Notes: a model not told the origin generated them from the letters alone. Positions 6,346 to 14,266 are shown, counted from the first letter of the stretch. The stretch: 20,327 nucleotides of DNA from an uncultured Lachnospiraceae bacterium (GCA_934351765.1 CAKRJM010000012.1:1-20327), one strand, 5' to 3'. Translations and numbers: made by a program.

Positions 6346-7986
6346 TTAATTGTCTTCTGCATCAGACGCGGAAAGACTGTAGCTGAGCTGGCGCTTTCTT
6401 GCCATCTCATCACTCTCCAGATACTCATCATACGTAGTGATCTTATCGATCAGGCCGCTGGGCGTAATCTCCATGATACGATTCGCCGTGGTCTGGACAA
6501 ACTGATGGTCATGGCAGGAGAACAGCACCACACCGGGATACTTGATCAGCGCATTATTCAGCGCCGTGATCGATTCCATATCCAGATGGTTTGTCGGCTC
6601 ATCCAGGATCAGTACATTGGTCGCCTGGATCATCATCTTGGATAACTGGCAGCGAACCTTCTCTCCACCGGAAAGCACCCGCACCTTCTTTACGCCGTCA
6701 TCACCGGCAAAAAGCATTCTTCCCAGGAAGCCGCGGACATACGTTACATCCTTGACCGGAGAGAACTGCGTCAGCCAGTCCACAATCGTCAGGTCATTAT
6801 CAAACTCAGCCGTATTATCCTTGGCAAAGTACGCCTGAGAAGTGGTCACGCCCCACTTATAGGTTCCCTCATCAGGCTCCATCTCGCCTGCCAGGATCTG
6901 GAACAGGGTTGTCTTTGCAATCTCATCCGATCCCACAAATGCAACCTTATCATTCCGTCCCAGAATAAAGGAAATGTCATCCAGAACCTTCACGCCCTCG
7001 ATGGTCTTGGTCAAATGCTCCACCGTAAGAACTTCATTTCCGATCTCACGCTCCGGACGGAAATCAATATAGGGATATTTCCGGCTGGAAGGACGGATTT
7101 CGTCAAGCTGGATCTTCTCCAGGGCTCTCTTTCTGGAGGTTGCCTGCTTGGACTTGGAGGCATTGGCGGAGAATCGCTGAATGAACTCCTGTAACTCCTT
7201 GATCTTCTCCTCTTTCTTCTTGTTGGCTTCCTTCATCTGCTTGATCATCAGCTGGCTGGACTCATACCAGAAATCATAGTTTCCGGCATAGAGCTGGATC
7301 TTTGCATAATCAATATCTGCGATATGGGTACAAACCTTATTTAAGAAATAACGGTCATGGGAAACCACGATCACGGTATTGTCAAAGTTGATCAGGAATT
7401 CCTCCAACCATGCAATGGCATCCAGATCCAGATGGTTCGTCGGCTCATCCAGTAACAGAATATCAGGATTTCCAAACAGTGCCTGTGCAAGAAGAACCTT
7501 AACCTTGTCATTTCCGACCAGATCCTTCATGATCGAATAATGAAGCTCCGGGCCGACCCCAAGGCCGTTTAACAGCGTCGCCGCATCCGACTCTGCTTCC
7601 CAGCCATTCATATTGGCAAACTCTGCCTCCAGATCAGCGGCACGGATTCCATCCTCCTCAGAGAAATCCGGTTTTGCATAAATAGCATCCTTTTCTTTCA
7701 TAATTTCCACCAGACGGGGATTTCCCATCATGACAGTATCCAGCACCACGCAGTCGTCAAACTTGAAGTGATCCTGCTGTAAAAAAGAAAGACGCTGGCC
7801 GGGTGTGATGGTCACATCTCCCTTTGAGGGCTCCAGCTGACCGGAGAGAATTTTCAAAAACGTAGATTTTCCGGCGCCGTTGGCACCGATCAGACCGTAG
7901 CAGTTTCCCTCGGTGAACTTAATGTTTACATCCTCAAACAGAGCCTTCTTTCCCAGCCGGAGGGTGATATTATTTGCACTGATCAT
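6346..7986 (-). CDS. ykpA: ABC-F family ATPase, YbiT/YkpA type
   Basis: This 546-residue soluble protein has two ABC ATPase domains and no membrane segment. ABC-F proteins act on the ribosome (translation factors or antibiotic protection); the YbiT/YkpA branch has no settled substrate. Domain 1 has Walker A GANGAGKST (34-42) and Walker B LLLDEPTNHLD (177-187). The charged, lysine-rich linker lies at about 245-310. Domain 2 has LSGGEK (438-443) and a second DEPTNHLD (462-469). Two motifs are degenerate: the first signature reads VGNDK (157-161) and the second Walker A reads GSDEIAKTT (352-360). From memory, both changes also occur in YkpA-like relatives, which supports the subfamily call. AAAGGAA at 7994-8000 lies 7 nt before the start. 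A promoter at 8111-8139 leaves a leader of about 120 nt. The context gives no sign of a resistance role. Confidence 0.88.
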   Translation of the reverse strand: MISANNITLRLGKKALFEDVNIKFTEGNCYGLIGANGAGKSTFLKILSGQLEPSKGDVTITPGQRLSFLQQDHFKFDDCVVLDTVMMGNPRLVEIMKEKDAIYAKPDFSEEDGIRAADLEAEFANMNGWEAESDAATLLNGLGVGPELHYSIMKDLVGNDKVKVLLAQALFGNPDILLLDEPTNHLDLDAIAWLEEFLINFDNTVIVVSHDRYFLNKVCTHIADIDYAKIQLYAGNYDFWYESSQLMIKQMKEANKKKEEKIKELQEFIQRFSANASKSKQATSRKRALEKIQLDEIRPSSRKYPYIDFRPEREIGNEVLTVEHLTKTIEGVKVLDDISFILGRNDKVAFVGSDEIAKTTLFQILAGEMEPDEGTYKWGVTTSQAYFAKDNTAEFDNDLTIVDWLTQFSPVKDVTYVRGFLGRMLFAGDDGVKKVRVLSGGEKVRCQLSKMMIQATNVLILDEPTNHLDMESITALNNALIKYPGVVLFSCHDHQFVQTTANRIMEITPSGLIDKITTYDEYLESDEMARKRQLSYSLSASDAEDN

Positions 7987-8110
7987 CGAAACATTCCTTT
8001 CTTTTCATTCATTTCTATTTTATCTTCATGCTCTTCGCCTATACAACGGTCTTTTATCCAGGCGGATCTCCTCTTAATCGGATCTGCCGTGTCAGACCGC
8101 ACCTCATAAT

Positions 8111-8139
8111 ATCGTACTCGAAAAGCGTTTATTTTGCAA
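8111..8139 (-). promoter_or_regulatory. Promoter for the ABC-F gene
   Basis: On the minus strand TTGCAA (8134-8139), a 17-nt spacer and TACGAT (8111-8116). The predicted leader from about 8104 to 7987 is about 120 nt; I see no clear attenuator hairpin in it, although ABC-F genes often carry one. Confidence 0.55.
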
Positions 8140-8171
8140 TGGTTTTTTTCAGGCCTTTGAATTTTCAATTC

Positions 8172-8200
8172 CAACACAAAGACCGGGATCTCTCCCGGTC
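8172..8200 (-). terminator. Terminator of the dicarboxylate/amino-acid symporter gene
   Basis: GACCGGGA (8181-8188) and TCCCGGTC (8193-8200) form a perfect 8-bp stem with a TCTC loop. On the minus strand it is followed by the U-rich stretch TTTGTGTT (8180 down to about 8173). Confidence 0.75.
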
Positions 8201-8237
8201 TCTGTTTAGGGAACCTGTTTGTGTATGAAAAGAATGT

Positions 8238-9464
8238 TTACTTTCCTGCTTTTCTTGCTTCCTTCTTTTCTTCCATCTTGGAAACAATGATCGCACAGGC
8301 AGCATCACCGGTGATATTCACGGTAGTACGACCCATATCGAAAATACGGTCAACACCGGCAACCAATGCAATTCCTTCTACCGGAAGTCCCACACTCTGC
8401 AGCACCATTGCCAGCATGATCATACCGGCGCCAGGAACTCCGGCAGTACCAATAGAAGCCAGCGTTGCAGTCAGAATGATCGTTGCCTGCTGAGGCAGCG
8501 TCAGGGAAATACCGAAGCAGGAAGCGATGAAGATCGCGCAGACACCCTGATAAATAGCAGTACCGTCCATATTAATGGTTGCACCGAGCGGCAGGGTAAA
8601 GGCTGCGATATCCTTTCTTGCACCCAGTTTTTCAGAACACTCAATGTTCAGCGGCAGCGCACCTACGGAAGAAGCACTGGAGAATGCCATCATCATTGCC
8701 GGCATCATACCCTTGAAGAACTTCGCCGGACTTAAACCGCCAAGTGCCTTTACGGTAGAGGAGTATACGATCACAGCATGGAGAATATAGCCCAGGTATG
8801 CAACTAACAGAACGATTGCAAGGCTTCCAAGGATCTTGGGACCGTTTTCAGCAACCACAGGAGTAATCAGACAGAACACACCGATGGGGCTAAGTGCAAT
8901 AATGAAGGACATGATCTTCATGGACACTTCATTTGCACTGAGTGCAAACTCCTCAAATCCTTTTCCCTTATCACCGGCAAGGATAATACCGAAACCGAAG
9001 AACAGGGAGGCCACGATTACCTGAAGCATAGTGGCATTTGCAAAGGGGGAAATAATATTGCTGGGGAAGATATCGACAATGGTATCCATGATACTGGGGG
9101 CTTCCTTCGCTTCATATTCCAGACCGGAAACCTCCAGAACCGGGAACAGTCCCTTAAAGATATTTGCCAGGATCAGGCCGATCACAATGGCAACGGCCGT
9201 CGTACAAAGATAATAGACTACGGTTTTTGCACCGACACTTCCGACCTTCCGGATATCCTTCATGGAAATGACACCACAGATGATCGAGAAGAATACGATG
9301 GGAACAACGATAAATTTAATCAGATTCAGGAAAATCGTACCAAATGGTTTAATGTAGTTGACGGCGACCTCCGGTACGCTCATCATACACAGACCTGCAA
9401 CAATACCAAGAGCAAGGCCGATAAAGATTTTTGCTGACAGAGGCAGTTTCTTTGTTTTACTCAT
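8238..9464 (-). CDS. Dicarboxylate/amino acid:cation symporter (glutamate/aspartate type)
   Basis: This 408-residue membrane protein belongs to the DAACS (GltP/GltPh/DctA) family, which takes up glutamate, aspartate or C4-dicarboxylates with sodium or protons. All transport-core landmarks are present: the serine-rich hairpin 1 tip FSSASSVGALPLN (261-273), NMDGT (298-302), hairpin 2 SIGTAGVPGAG (337-347) and the helix-8 block D372...DMGRTTVN..GD (376-387). R379 matches the arginine that binds the substrate side-chain carboxylate in GltPh (R397), and D376/N383 match D394/N401. This favours an acidic amino acid over a neutral one. AGAGGAGA at 9472-9479, 7 nt upstream, fixes the start. The gene is monocistronic, with its own promoter (9588-9616) and terminator (8172-8200). 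Glutamate versus other dicarboxylates is an inference. Confidence 0.92.
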   Translation of the reverse strand: MSKTKKLPLSAKIFIGLALGIVAGLCMMSVPEVAVNYIKPFGTIFLNLIKFIVVPIVFFSIICGVISMKDIRKVGSVGAKTVVYYLCTTAVAIVIGLILANIFKGLFPVLEVSGLEYEAKEAPSIMDTIVDIFPSNIISPFANATMLQVIVASLFFGFGIILAGDKGKGFEEFALSANEVSMKIMSFIIALSPIGVFCLITPVVAENGPKILGSLAIVLLVAYLGYILHAVIVYSSTVKALGGLSPAKFFKGMMPAMMMAFSSASSVGALPLNIECSEKLGARKDIAAFTLPLGATINMDGTAIYQGVCAIFIASCFGISLTLPQQATIILTATLASIGTAGVPGAGMIMLAMVLQSVGLPVEGIALVAGVDRIFDMGRTTVNITGDAACAIIVSKMEEKKEARKAGK

Positions 9465-9587
9465 AGATAATTCTCCTCTCTGTTTTTGTTTCTGTAATCA
9501 TCCGGACTCGATCCGATCCCGCGCGGTTTTCATTCATCGTTTCAGTCCAATCTGTTTACAGAACTTTTATAATTTTTTTATAAATCT

Positions 9588-9616
9588 ATAATACCGCATT
9601 TGAAAGAATATTACAA
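9588..9616 (-). promoter_or_regulatory. Promoter for the symporter gene
   Basis: On the minus strand TTGTAA (9611-9616), a 17-nt spacer and TATTAT (9588-9593), in an AT-rich region. It gives a leader of about 115 nt. A second TATAAT (minus, 9659-9664) further upstream lacks a good -35. Confidence 0.6.
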
Positions 9617-9634
9617 CTATTTTTTATACTTTTC

Positions 9635-9649
9635 TGCCAGTTTTTGGCA
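9635..9649. promoter_or_regulatory. Short inverted repeat upstream of the symporter promoter
   Basis: TGCCA-GTTTT-TGGCA lies about 20 bp upstream of the -35 box, where an activator could bind. Arms are only 5 bp, so it could be chance. Confidence 0.25.
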
Positions 9650-9797
9650 CTATTCACCATTATATTTTATATTTATTATTTCTCTCCATGTTTTTTGAAT
9701 TTCGTTATTTTCTTAACATTTTATCCATCGTCTTTTTCCGGTGATACCTGCTGCAGCGGCACGGTTCGCCGCAGTGCGATCCCCGCGGAGCGTTTTT
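9650..9797. other. Non-coding stretch upstream of the symporter: AT-rich block, then a GC-rich block
   Basis: The intergenic region 9465-9975 is 511 bp and holds no convincing gene. Besides the promoter, tandem repeat and terminator listed separately, 9650-9725 is extremely AT-rich. It switches abruptly to a GC-rich block (about 9735-9792) containing a GCGGC-ACGGTTC-GCCGC hairpin. The composition break may mark an old insertion or gene remnant; I recognise no family. Confidence 0.4.
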
Positions 9798-9900
9798 GTT
9801 TCATGAGACGCACTTTCCCATAAACTATTTTTTGTTTCATAGGACGCACTTTCCCATGAACTATTTTTTGTTTCATAGGACGCACTTTCCTATGGAATAA
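9798..9900. repeat. Three tandem copies of a 36-bp hairpin repeat (locus A)
   Basis: GTTTCAT begins units at 9798, 9834 and 9870, an exact 36-bp period. On the plus strand each unit is approximately GTTTCAT-RRGA-CGCACTT-TCCC-ATGAAC followed by TATTTTTT. The arms TTCATAGGA and TCCCATGAA can pair around the CGCACTT loop. In the third copy, changes on both arms keep CATAGGA/TCCTATG pairing perfectly. The first two copies end in a T-run and so resemble plus-strand terminators. Two diverged copies occur at 14117-14184. There are no spacers, so this is not a CRISPR array. Confidence 0.85.
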
Positions 9901-9940
9901 AGAAATCAGGAGTGCCGCCATTCCGATGTACACTCCTGAT
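9895..9940 (-). terminator. Terminator of the ppx-ppk operon
   Basis: ATCAGGAGTG (9905-9914) and CACTCCTGAT (9931-9940) are perfect 10-bp arms around a 16-nt loop, 36 bp after the ppk stop codon. The minus-strand tail reads TTTCTTTATT, only moderately U-rich. Confidence 0.7.
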
Positions 9941-9975
9941 CTGTCTGATTTATTTTATTGTAGCTGTTTTGCTTT

Positions 9976-12132
9976 TTATTCCTCTTCCAGATGCTCTCTG
10001 GGCACAAAGACCCGTCCGGCCCCGGCTTCTTTCTTTTCCTGCTTCACTGCCTTTGCGGCCTGGATCGCTTCCCTGCAGAATACCTCCTGAGAATCCACCA
10101 GAAGCTTTCCGCGCTTATCGGGCTTTTCATATGTTCCATCTGCCTGCAGGATATGGGCACGGACATTGTCCTCCAGCTCCACCTCCAGAATATGGAGTGC
10201 CTTTTCCTTATTGGCTTCCACTTCCACCGGGAACACCAGCTCTACCCGGCGGTCCAGGTTTCTGGGCATCCAGTCAGCACTGCCCATATAGATTTCGTAA
10301 TCGCCGCCGTTCTCGAAATAAAAGATCCGACTGTGCTCCAGAAAGGTTCCTACAATGGAGCGCACCTGAATATTTTCACTGACTCCGGAAATTCCGGTCT
10401 TTAAACAACAGATTCCCCGGACGATCAGATCGATCTTCACCCCTGCTGCCGATGCCCGGTACAGGCTCTCCATAATCACCGGATCGCAGAGGGAATTCAT
10501 CTTGGCAATGATCCTTCCCTCCATTCCCTGGTTCACTCGCTGGATTTCCCGGTCGATGAGCGCCACAAACTTGTTTTTCAGCCACAAAGGTGCCAGGCAC
10601 AGCTTGTTCCAGCTTAATGGTTCGGAATAGCCGGACAGCATATTGAAGACTGCGCTGGCATCCTCCCCCACTGCCCGGTCACAGGTCATGATTCCGGTAT
10701 CGGTATACAGCTTTGCTGTGGAATCATTATAATTTCCCGTTGCCATGTGCACATAACGGCAGATCCCATCCGCCTCACGGCGCACCACCAGACAGATCTT
10801 ACAGTGGGTCTTTAAACCCAGAAGTCCGTAGATGACATGGCAGCCGGCCTTTTCCAGCTTTTTCGCCCAGATGATATTGTTTTCCTCATCAAATCTTGCC
10901 TTTAACTCCACCAGCACCGACACCTGCTTGCCGTTTTCCGCCGCCCTGGCCAGCGCCGCCACGATAGGAGAATTTCCGCTCACCCGGTAAAGCGTCTGCT
11001 TGATGGCAAGCACCTGAGGATCCACCGCCGCCTGACGGACAAAATCCACCACCGGATCAAAGGATTCGTAAGGATGGTGCAGGAAAATATTTCCCTTTTT
11101 GATGCAGGTGAAAATATCCTCTTCCCCGGCAAATTCCGGAACCGGCTGGGGCGTCCATTTTTTCTGCTTCAGATGGTCGAATCCGTCCATACCATACAGC
11201 TTCATAAGGAAGGTCAGATCCAGAGGACCGTTGATGGCAAAGATCACATCGTCCTTGATGTCAAACTCCTTCTTTAAGATCTTCAAAAGGCGCTTATCAA
11301 TGGATTCCTCCACCTCCAGGCGGATCACCTCTCCCCACTGGCGGCGCTTTAACTGCCGCTCGATCTCTTTTAACAGATCCTCAGCTTCCTCCTCATCGAT
11401 CGGAAGATCTGCATTCCGCATGATCCGGTAAGGATGAGCACAGATCACTTCATAATTCAGGAACAAACGGCTCATGTTCCGCTCAATAAGCTCCTCCAGC
11501 AAAATGAAACAGCGTCCGCCTTCTTTTCCGGCAGGCAGCTCCACGATCCGCGGCAGCACAGCAGGCACCTGAACAGTGGCAAATTCCAGGGCATCCTTAT
11601 GCTCTGCGCCCTTTTTCTTTTTTAACAGCGCTGCAATATTCAGTGATTTGTTGCGGATCAGCGGAAACGGTCTGGAAGAATCCACCGCCATAGGGGTTAC
11701 CACCGGATAAACCTCCGTCTCAAAGTACTGATCGGCAAAAGCCGCCTGTTCTTTTGTCAGCTGCTCATGATGGGAGAGTACGGTGATCCCCTCCTTTTTT
11801 AAGAGCGGCAGTAACGAACGGTTCCAGGTGGAATACTGAAGATCCACCAGCTCATGCATTCCCGTCCCGATCTTCTCCAACTGGACCTCCGGCGTCATTC
11901 CCGCCAGATCCTTCTTCGTATAGCCTGCATGAACCATGTCTTTTAACGATGCCACACGCACCATGACGAACTCATCCAGGTTCGAGGCCGTAATGGATAA
12001 AAATTTCAGCCGTTCAAACAGCAGATTGTTTTTATCCCGCGCTTCACAGAGGACACGGTTGTTGAACTGAAGCCAGGACAGCTCCCGGTTCTGAAAATAT
12101 TCGCTTTTCTGAAATTCCCTGTTTTCTGCCAT
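9976..12132 (-). CDS. ppk1: Polyphosphate kinase 1
   Basis: Ppk1 reversibly polymerises the ATP gamma-phosphate into inorganic polyphosphate, usually at the inner face of the membrane. The 718-residue protein has the full family layout: N domain (NRELSWLQFNNRVL, 15-28), head domain, and two phospholipase-D-like catalytic domains. The histidine that becomes phosphorylated is H443 in KTHCK (E. coli H435). The second catalytic histidine is H600 in FLEHSRI (E. coli H592). FDEENNIIWAKKLE (414-427) and GSADWMPRNLDRRVE (617-631) are also conserved. It starts 5 bp after the ppx stop, and its AGGAG overlaps the end of ppx, suggesting translational coupling. Pairing with ppx puts synthesis and breakdown of polyphosphate in one operon. 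Confidence 0.95.
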   Translation of the reverse strand: MAENREFQKSEYFQNRELSWLQFNNRVLCEARDKNNLLFERLKFLSITASNLDEFVMVRVASLKDMVHAGYTKKDLAGMTPEVQLEKIGTGMHELVDLQYSTWNRSLLPLLKKEGITVLSHHEQLTKEQAAFADQYFETEVYPVVTPMAVDSSRPFPLIRNKSLNIAALLKKKKGAEHKDALEFATVQVPAVLPRIVELPAGKEGGRCFILLEELIERNMSRLFLNYEVICAHPYRIMRNADLPIDEEEAEDLLKEIERQLKRRQWGEVIRLEVEESIDKRLLKILKKEFDIKDDVIFAINGPLDLTFLMKLYGMDGFDHLKQKKWTPQPVPEFAGEEDIFTCIKKGNIFLHHPYESFDPVVDFVRQAAVDPQVLAIKQTLYRVSGNSPIVAALARAAENGKQVSVLVELKARFDEENNIIWAKKLEKAGCHVIYGLLGLKTHCKICLVVRREADGICRYVHMATGNYNDSTAKLYTDTGIMTCDRAVGEDASAVFNMLSGYSEPLSWNKLCLAPLWLKNKFVALIDREIQRVNQGMEGRIIAKMNSLCDPVIMESLYRASAAGVKIDLIVRGICCLKTGISGVSENIQVRSIVGTFLEHSRIFYFENGGDYEIYMGSADWMPRNLDRRVELVFPVEVEANKEKALHILEVELEDNVRAHILQADGTYEKPDKRGKLLVDSQEVFCREAIQAAKAVKQEKKEAGAGRVFVPREHLEEE

Positions 12133-12137
12133 GACTC

Positions 12138-13661
12138 CTATCCCTTCTTTCTCCTGAGCACCGGCCGGATCCCATATACTTCCTCAAAGAAGTCTGCTTT
12201 CGGGACAAACAGGCTCTGCTCCAGCATGATATTTTCCGTAGAATCCGTTGTGATCACCATCTGCTGATCCCGGACGGAAACCTTGATATTCTTGAATTTC
12301 TGCTTATGGCTGCGATCGATGGCATTTCCGATTTTTAAGATGGCAGTCAGCTTGGCAATGGTGATCCGCATCTGCTTATCCAGCGTGACAGAATCCGCCG
12401 TATAATCAAATTCCAGCGTATTGTACTTTACCACATTGGCAATGATTTCCCGTTCTTTATGAGAGATCCCGATAATCTCCGTGGACAGAATGATATTATA
12501 GGCACACTCCCCCGGCGTCCGCATACTGATATATTTTCCGCAGTCATGGAGAATGGCGCTGATCTGCAGTAGCAGCCGTTCCCGTTTTCCGAGGCCATGA
12601 TACTTCTTCATGCTGTCAAACAGGTTCAGTACATTCTTTTCCAGGATCGCCGAATGTTTCTTATCACACCGGTAGCGCTCCGCAATGATACGCGCCGCCG
12701 CGATAATGTCGCCGGAAAAATCATGGGTAAACCGGATCAGTTTTTTCTGTTCTGCATATTCCGCCGCAATTCCGTCTCCCAGCCGCACACCGGGAAGCCA
12801 CAGAAGCTCCGCCCCTGTCACATCGATCAGCTTTTTATAAACCATGGCACCTGGTACGATCAACGCCACATACTCTGCCGGAATGTCATACTTTTCTGCA
12901 ATTCCCGCCTCGCTGAGGGTCCGCAGATCCTGATAGAAATTCAGGAATTCTTCCGCCGTGATCCGCTGGCGGTCAGATTTTGCACCACGCCCCAGATACA
13001 GGGCACATACTCCGGTAGCAATGATATTTTTCACGTTCCGATCCTTCAGAAACAGCTTCTGGAAGGTATCGATATCGTTGTCGATCAGCTCCTGCGTGAT
13101 CTGATACTTATCAGCATCCGTTCCTCCGGTACCCGAAAGGATCTGATAAATCCGGAGAGCTCCCAGTTTTAAATTCTGGGTCGTCACCAGCATATCCTTG
13201 TCGAAGAGAGAAATCTGCATACTGCCGGAGCCTACCTCCGCAATGGCTGTTCCTTTCTGGATCATGTTGTTGAATTCATTTTCCTTCGCCGCAATGGCCT
13301 TGTAGCATAAAAAGCGCTGCTCGGAATTGCTGAGGATCTCGATCTTGATTCCGGTCCGCACCTGGATCTGATCCAGGACGACCTCCCGGTTTTCCGCCTC
13401 CCGCAGAGCGCTGGTTCCATATGCTTTATAGCCATCCACCTGGTATTCCGCCATGATCTCCTTGAATTTCAGAAGAAGCCGGCACATTTCATCAACCCGG
13501 TCATGACTGATCACGCCCCGTCCGTAGGTGTCCCGCCCCAGCCCGATGATCTTCCTTACCCGATCCAATTGGTTGATTCCTTTTTTCGGGGAGATCTCAT
13601 ATATCGTAAGCTCCAGCTCATAGGAGCCCACATCGATCGCCGCAAATGTCGTTACTGCCAT
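12138..13661 (-). CDS. ppx: Ppx/GppA-family exopolyphosphatase with C-terminal HD domain
   Basis: Ppx/GppA enzymes release phosphate from the ends of polyphosphate and/or convert pppGpp to ppGpp. Numbered from the chosen start, the 507-residue protein has the actin-like ATPase-fold motifs IDVGS (9-13), YGTSALREAENR (81-92), SNSEQR with the likely catalytic E114 (111-116) and AEVGSGSMQISLF (141-153). The C-terminal half is an HD-type domain with LHDCGKYI (371-378), as in long exopolyphosphatases. ATG 13661 is preferred because AAGGGGTG precedes it by about 5 nt and the proposed promoter puts the transcript start near 13715. An ATG 16 codons upstream would lie almost at the transcript start with no ribosome binding site. 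It is directly upstream of ppk1. Polyphosphate versus pppGpp preference cannot be decided by eye. Confidence 0.92.
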   Translation of the reverse strand: MAVTTFAAIDVGSYELELTIYEISPKKGINQLDRVRKIIGLGRDTYGRGVISHDRVDEMCRLLLKFKEIMAEYQVDGYKAYGTSALREAENREVVLDQIQVRTGIKIEILSNSEQRFLCYKAIAAKENEFNNMIQKGTAIAEVGSGSMQISLFDKDMLVTTQNLKLGALRIYQILSGTGGTDADKYQITQELIDNDIDTFQKLFLKDRNVKNIIATGVCALYLGRGAKSDRQRITAEEFLNFYQDLRTLSEAGIAEKYDIPAEYVALIVPGAMVYKKLIDVTGAELLWLPGVRLGDGIAAEYAEQKKLIRFTHDFSGDIIAAARIIAERYRCDKKHSAILEKNVLNLFDSMKKYHGLGKRERLLLQISAILHDCGKYISMRTPGECAYNIILSTEIIGISHKEREIIANVVKYNTLEFDYTADSVTLDKQMRITIAKLTAILKIGNAIDRSHKQKFKNIKVSVRDQQMVITTDSTENIMLEQSLFVPKADFFEEVYGIRPVLRRKKG

Positions 13662-13721
13662 TCCATCACCCCTTGGTTCCTTAGTTTTTCCGGTCTGTTC
13701 TGACCACATTCTTTATCTTTC

Positions 13722-13751
13722 ATTTTACCCCATATGACTGTGAAAAAGCAA
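13722..13751 (-). promoter_or_regulatory. Promoter for the ppx-ppk operon
   Basis: On the minus strand TTGCTT (13746-13751), an 18-nt spacer and TAAAAT (13722-13727). It lies between the small upstream gene and ppx, and supports the ppx start at 13661. Confidence 0.55.
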
Positions 13752-13776
13752 GTAAGAAACAGGTAAAGAAAGGCAT

Positions 13777-14025
13777 TCAGACCTTCTCCGTATCCTTTTG
13801 TCCACCCGCCGGTTCCTCTTCTTCGAGAATCGTCCGGATACTGTCCACCATTTCCCTTTTCATCTTTTTGATCTCCTCCGGCGTATAGATATAATAATAC
13901 GATGGCGGGATCAGAGAATACAGATCCCCGGCTCTCTGCCTCCACTGATAATCCATATGCCAGAGTTTCCATTTCCAATACAGCTTCTTTATCATCTCTT
14001 TTAAATATTTCATCGTTTTCCACAT
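13777..14025 (-). CDS. Small basic, aromatic-rich protein of unknown function
   Basis: I do not recognise this 82-residue protein. It has a basic, tryptophan/tyrosine-rich first half (KKLYWKWKLWHMDYQWRQR, about residues 13-31), a proline/tyrosine turn (IPPSYYYIYTPEEI) and a charged C-terminal helix rich in K and E (KKMKREMVDSIRTILEEEEP). There is no signal peptide or membrane segment. The residue pattern and a good promoter immediately upstream (14057-14086) suggest a real gene. Ribosome binding is weak: ATG 14025 has no site, while the in-frame ATG at 14013 has only GGAA nearby, so the protein may be 78 residues. It lies 115 bp upstream of ppx on the same strand with no terminator between, so it may partly be co-transcribed with the polyphosphate genes. 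Confidence 0.55.
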   Translation of the reverse strand: MWKTMKYLKEMIKKLYWKWKLWHMDYQWRQRAGDLYSLIPPSYYYIYTPEEIKKMKREMVDSIRTILEEEEPAGGQKDTEKV

Positions 14026-14056
14026 AATTATATAGAACTATATCGTGCATATATAC

Positions 14057-14086
14057 ACTATATTATAAGAAGCACCTGTTCGTCAA
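14057..14086 (-). promoter_or_regulatory. Promoter for the small unknown gene
   Basis: On the minus strand TTGACG (14081-14086), an 18-nt spacer and TATAGT (14057-14062). The leader to ATG 14025 is about 25 nt. Confidence 0.6.
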
Positions 14087-14116
14087 GCACAGGCGTCTCT
14101 GATTCTATATTTTTTT

Positions 14117-14184
14117 GTTTTACAAGGCACACGTTCCCATGAAATTTTTTGTTTCATAAGACGCACCTTCCCATGGAACAAAAA
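14117..14184. repeat. Two diverged copies of the 36-bp hairpin repeat (locus B)
   Basis: GTTTTACAAGGCACACGTTC... begins at 14117 and GTTTCATAAGACGCACCTTC... at 14151, a 34-bp period. Orientation is the same as at 9798-9900. The second copy has extended arms, TTTTTTGTTTCAT and ATGGAACAAAAAA, pairing with one G-U. It runs directly into the T-run of the terminator at 14185-14229. Confidence 0.8.
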
Positions 14185-14229
14185 ACTTCCCTCTCTATCA
14201 GATCCTGATTTTCTGATAAAAAGGGAAGT
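14179..14229 (-). terminator. Terminator of the hisH-to-LTA-synthase run
   Basis: ACTTCCCT (14185-14192) pairs with AGGGAAGT (14222-14229), with an inner TATCAG/CTGATA stem. On the minus strand it is followed directly by TTTTTTG. It lies about 40 bp after the stop of the LTA-synthase-like gene. Confidence 0.85.
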
Positions 14230-14266
14230 CTGTTTCTTATTGATTCTCTTTCTGCTTCTTCTGCCT

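Noticed and set aside
6346..7986. Inactive ABC-F protein, based on the degenerate first signature and second Walker A
   Set aside because: As far as I recall, the same changes are normal in YkpA/YbiT relatives, so they are a subfamily trait and not decay.
9798..9900. CRISPR array
   Set aside because: Units of 36 bp are contiguous with no unique spacers, and no cas genes are present.
9798..9900. Integron attC sites
   Set aside because: No integrase or cassette genes, and units are short and strictly periodic.
9721..9933. Minus-strand reading frame through the 36-bp repeats encoding a repetitive basic peptide (GKVRPMKQKIV units)
   Set aside because: Its start lies in the ppk terminator hairpin, the repetition comes from the DNA repeat (36 bp is a multiple of 3), and the arms co-vary as hairpins rather than preserving codons.
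13652..14050. Alternative minus-strand frame overlapping the small protein and ppx start
   Set aside because: It overlaps ppx in another frame and crosses the ppx promoter; the other frame has a more protein-like composition.
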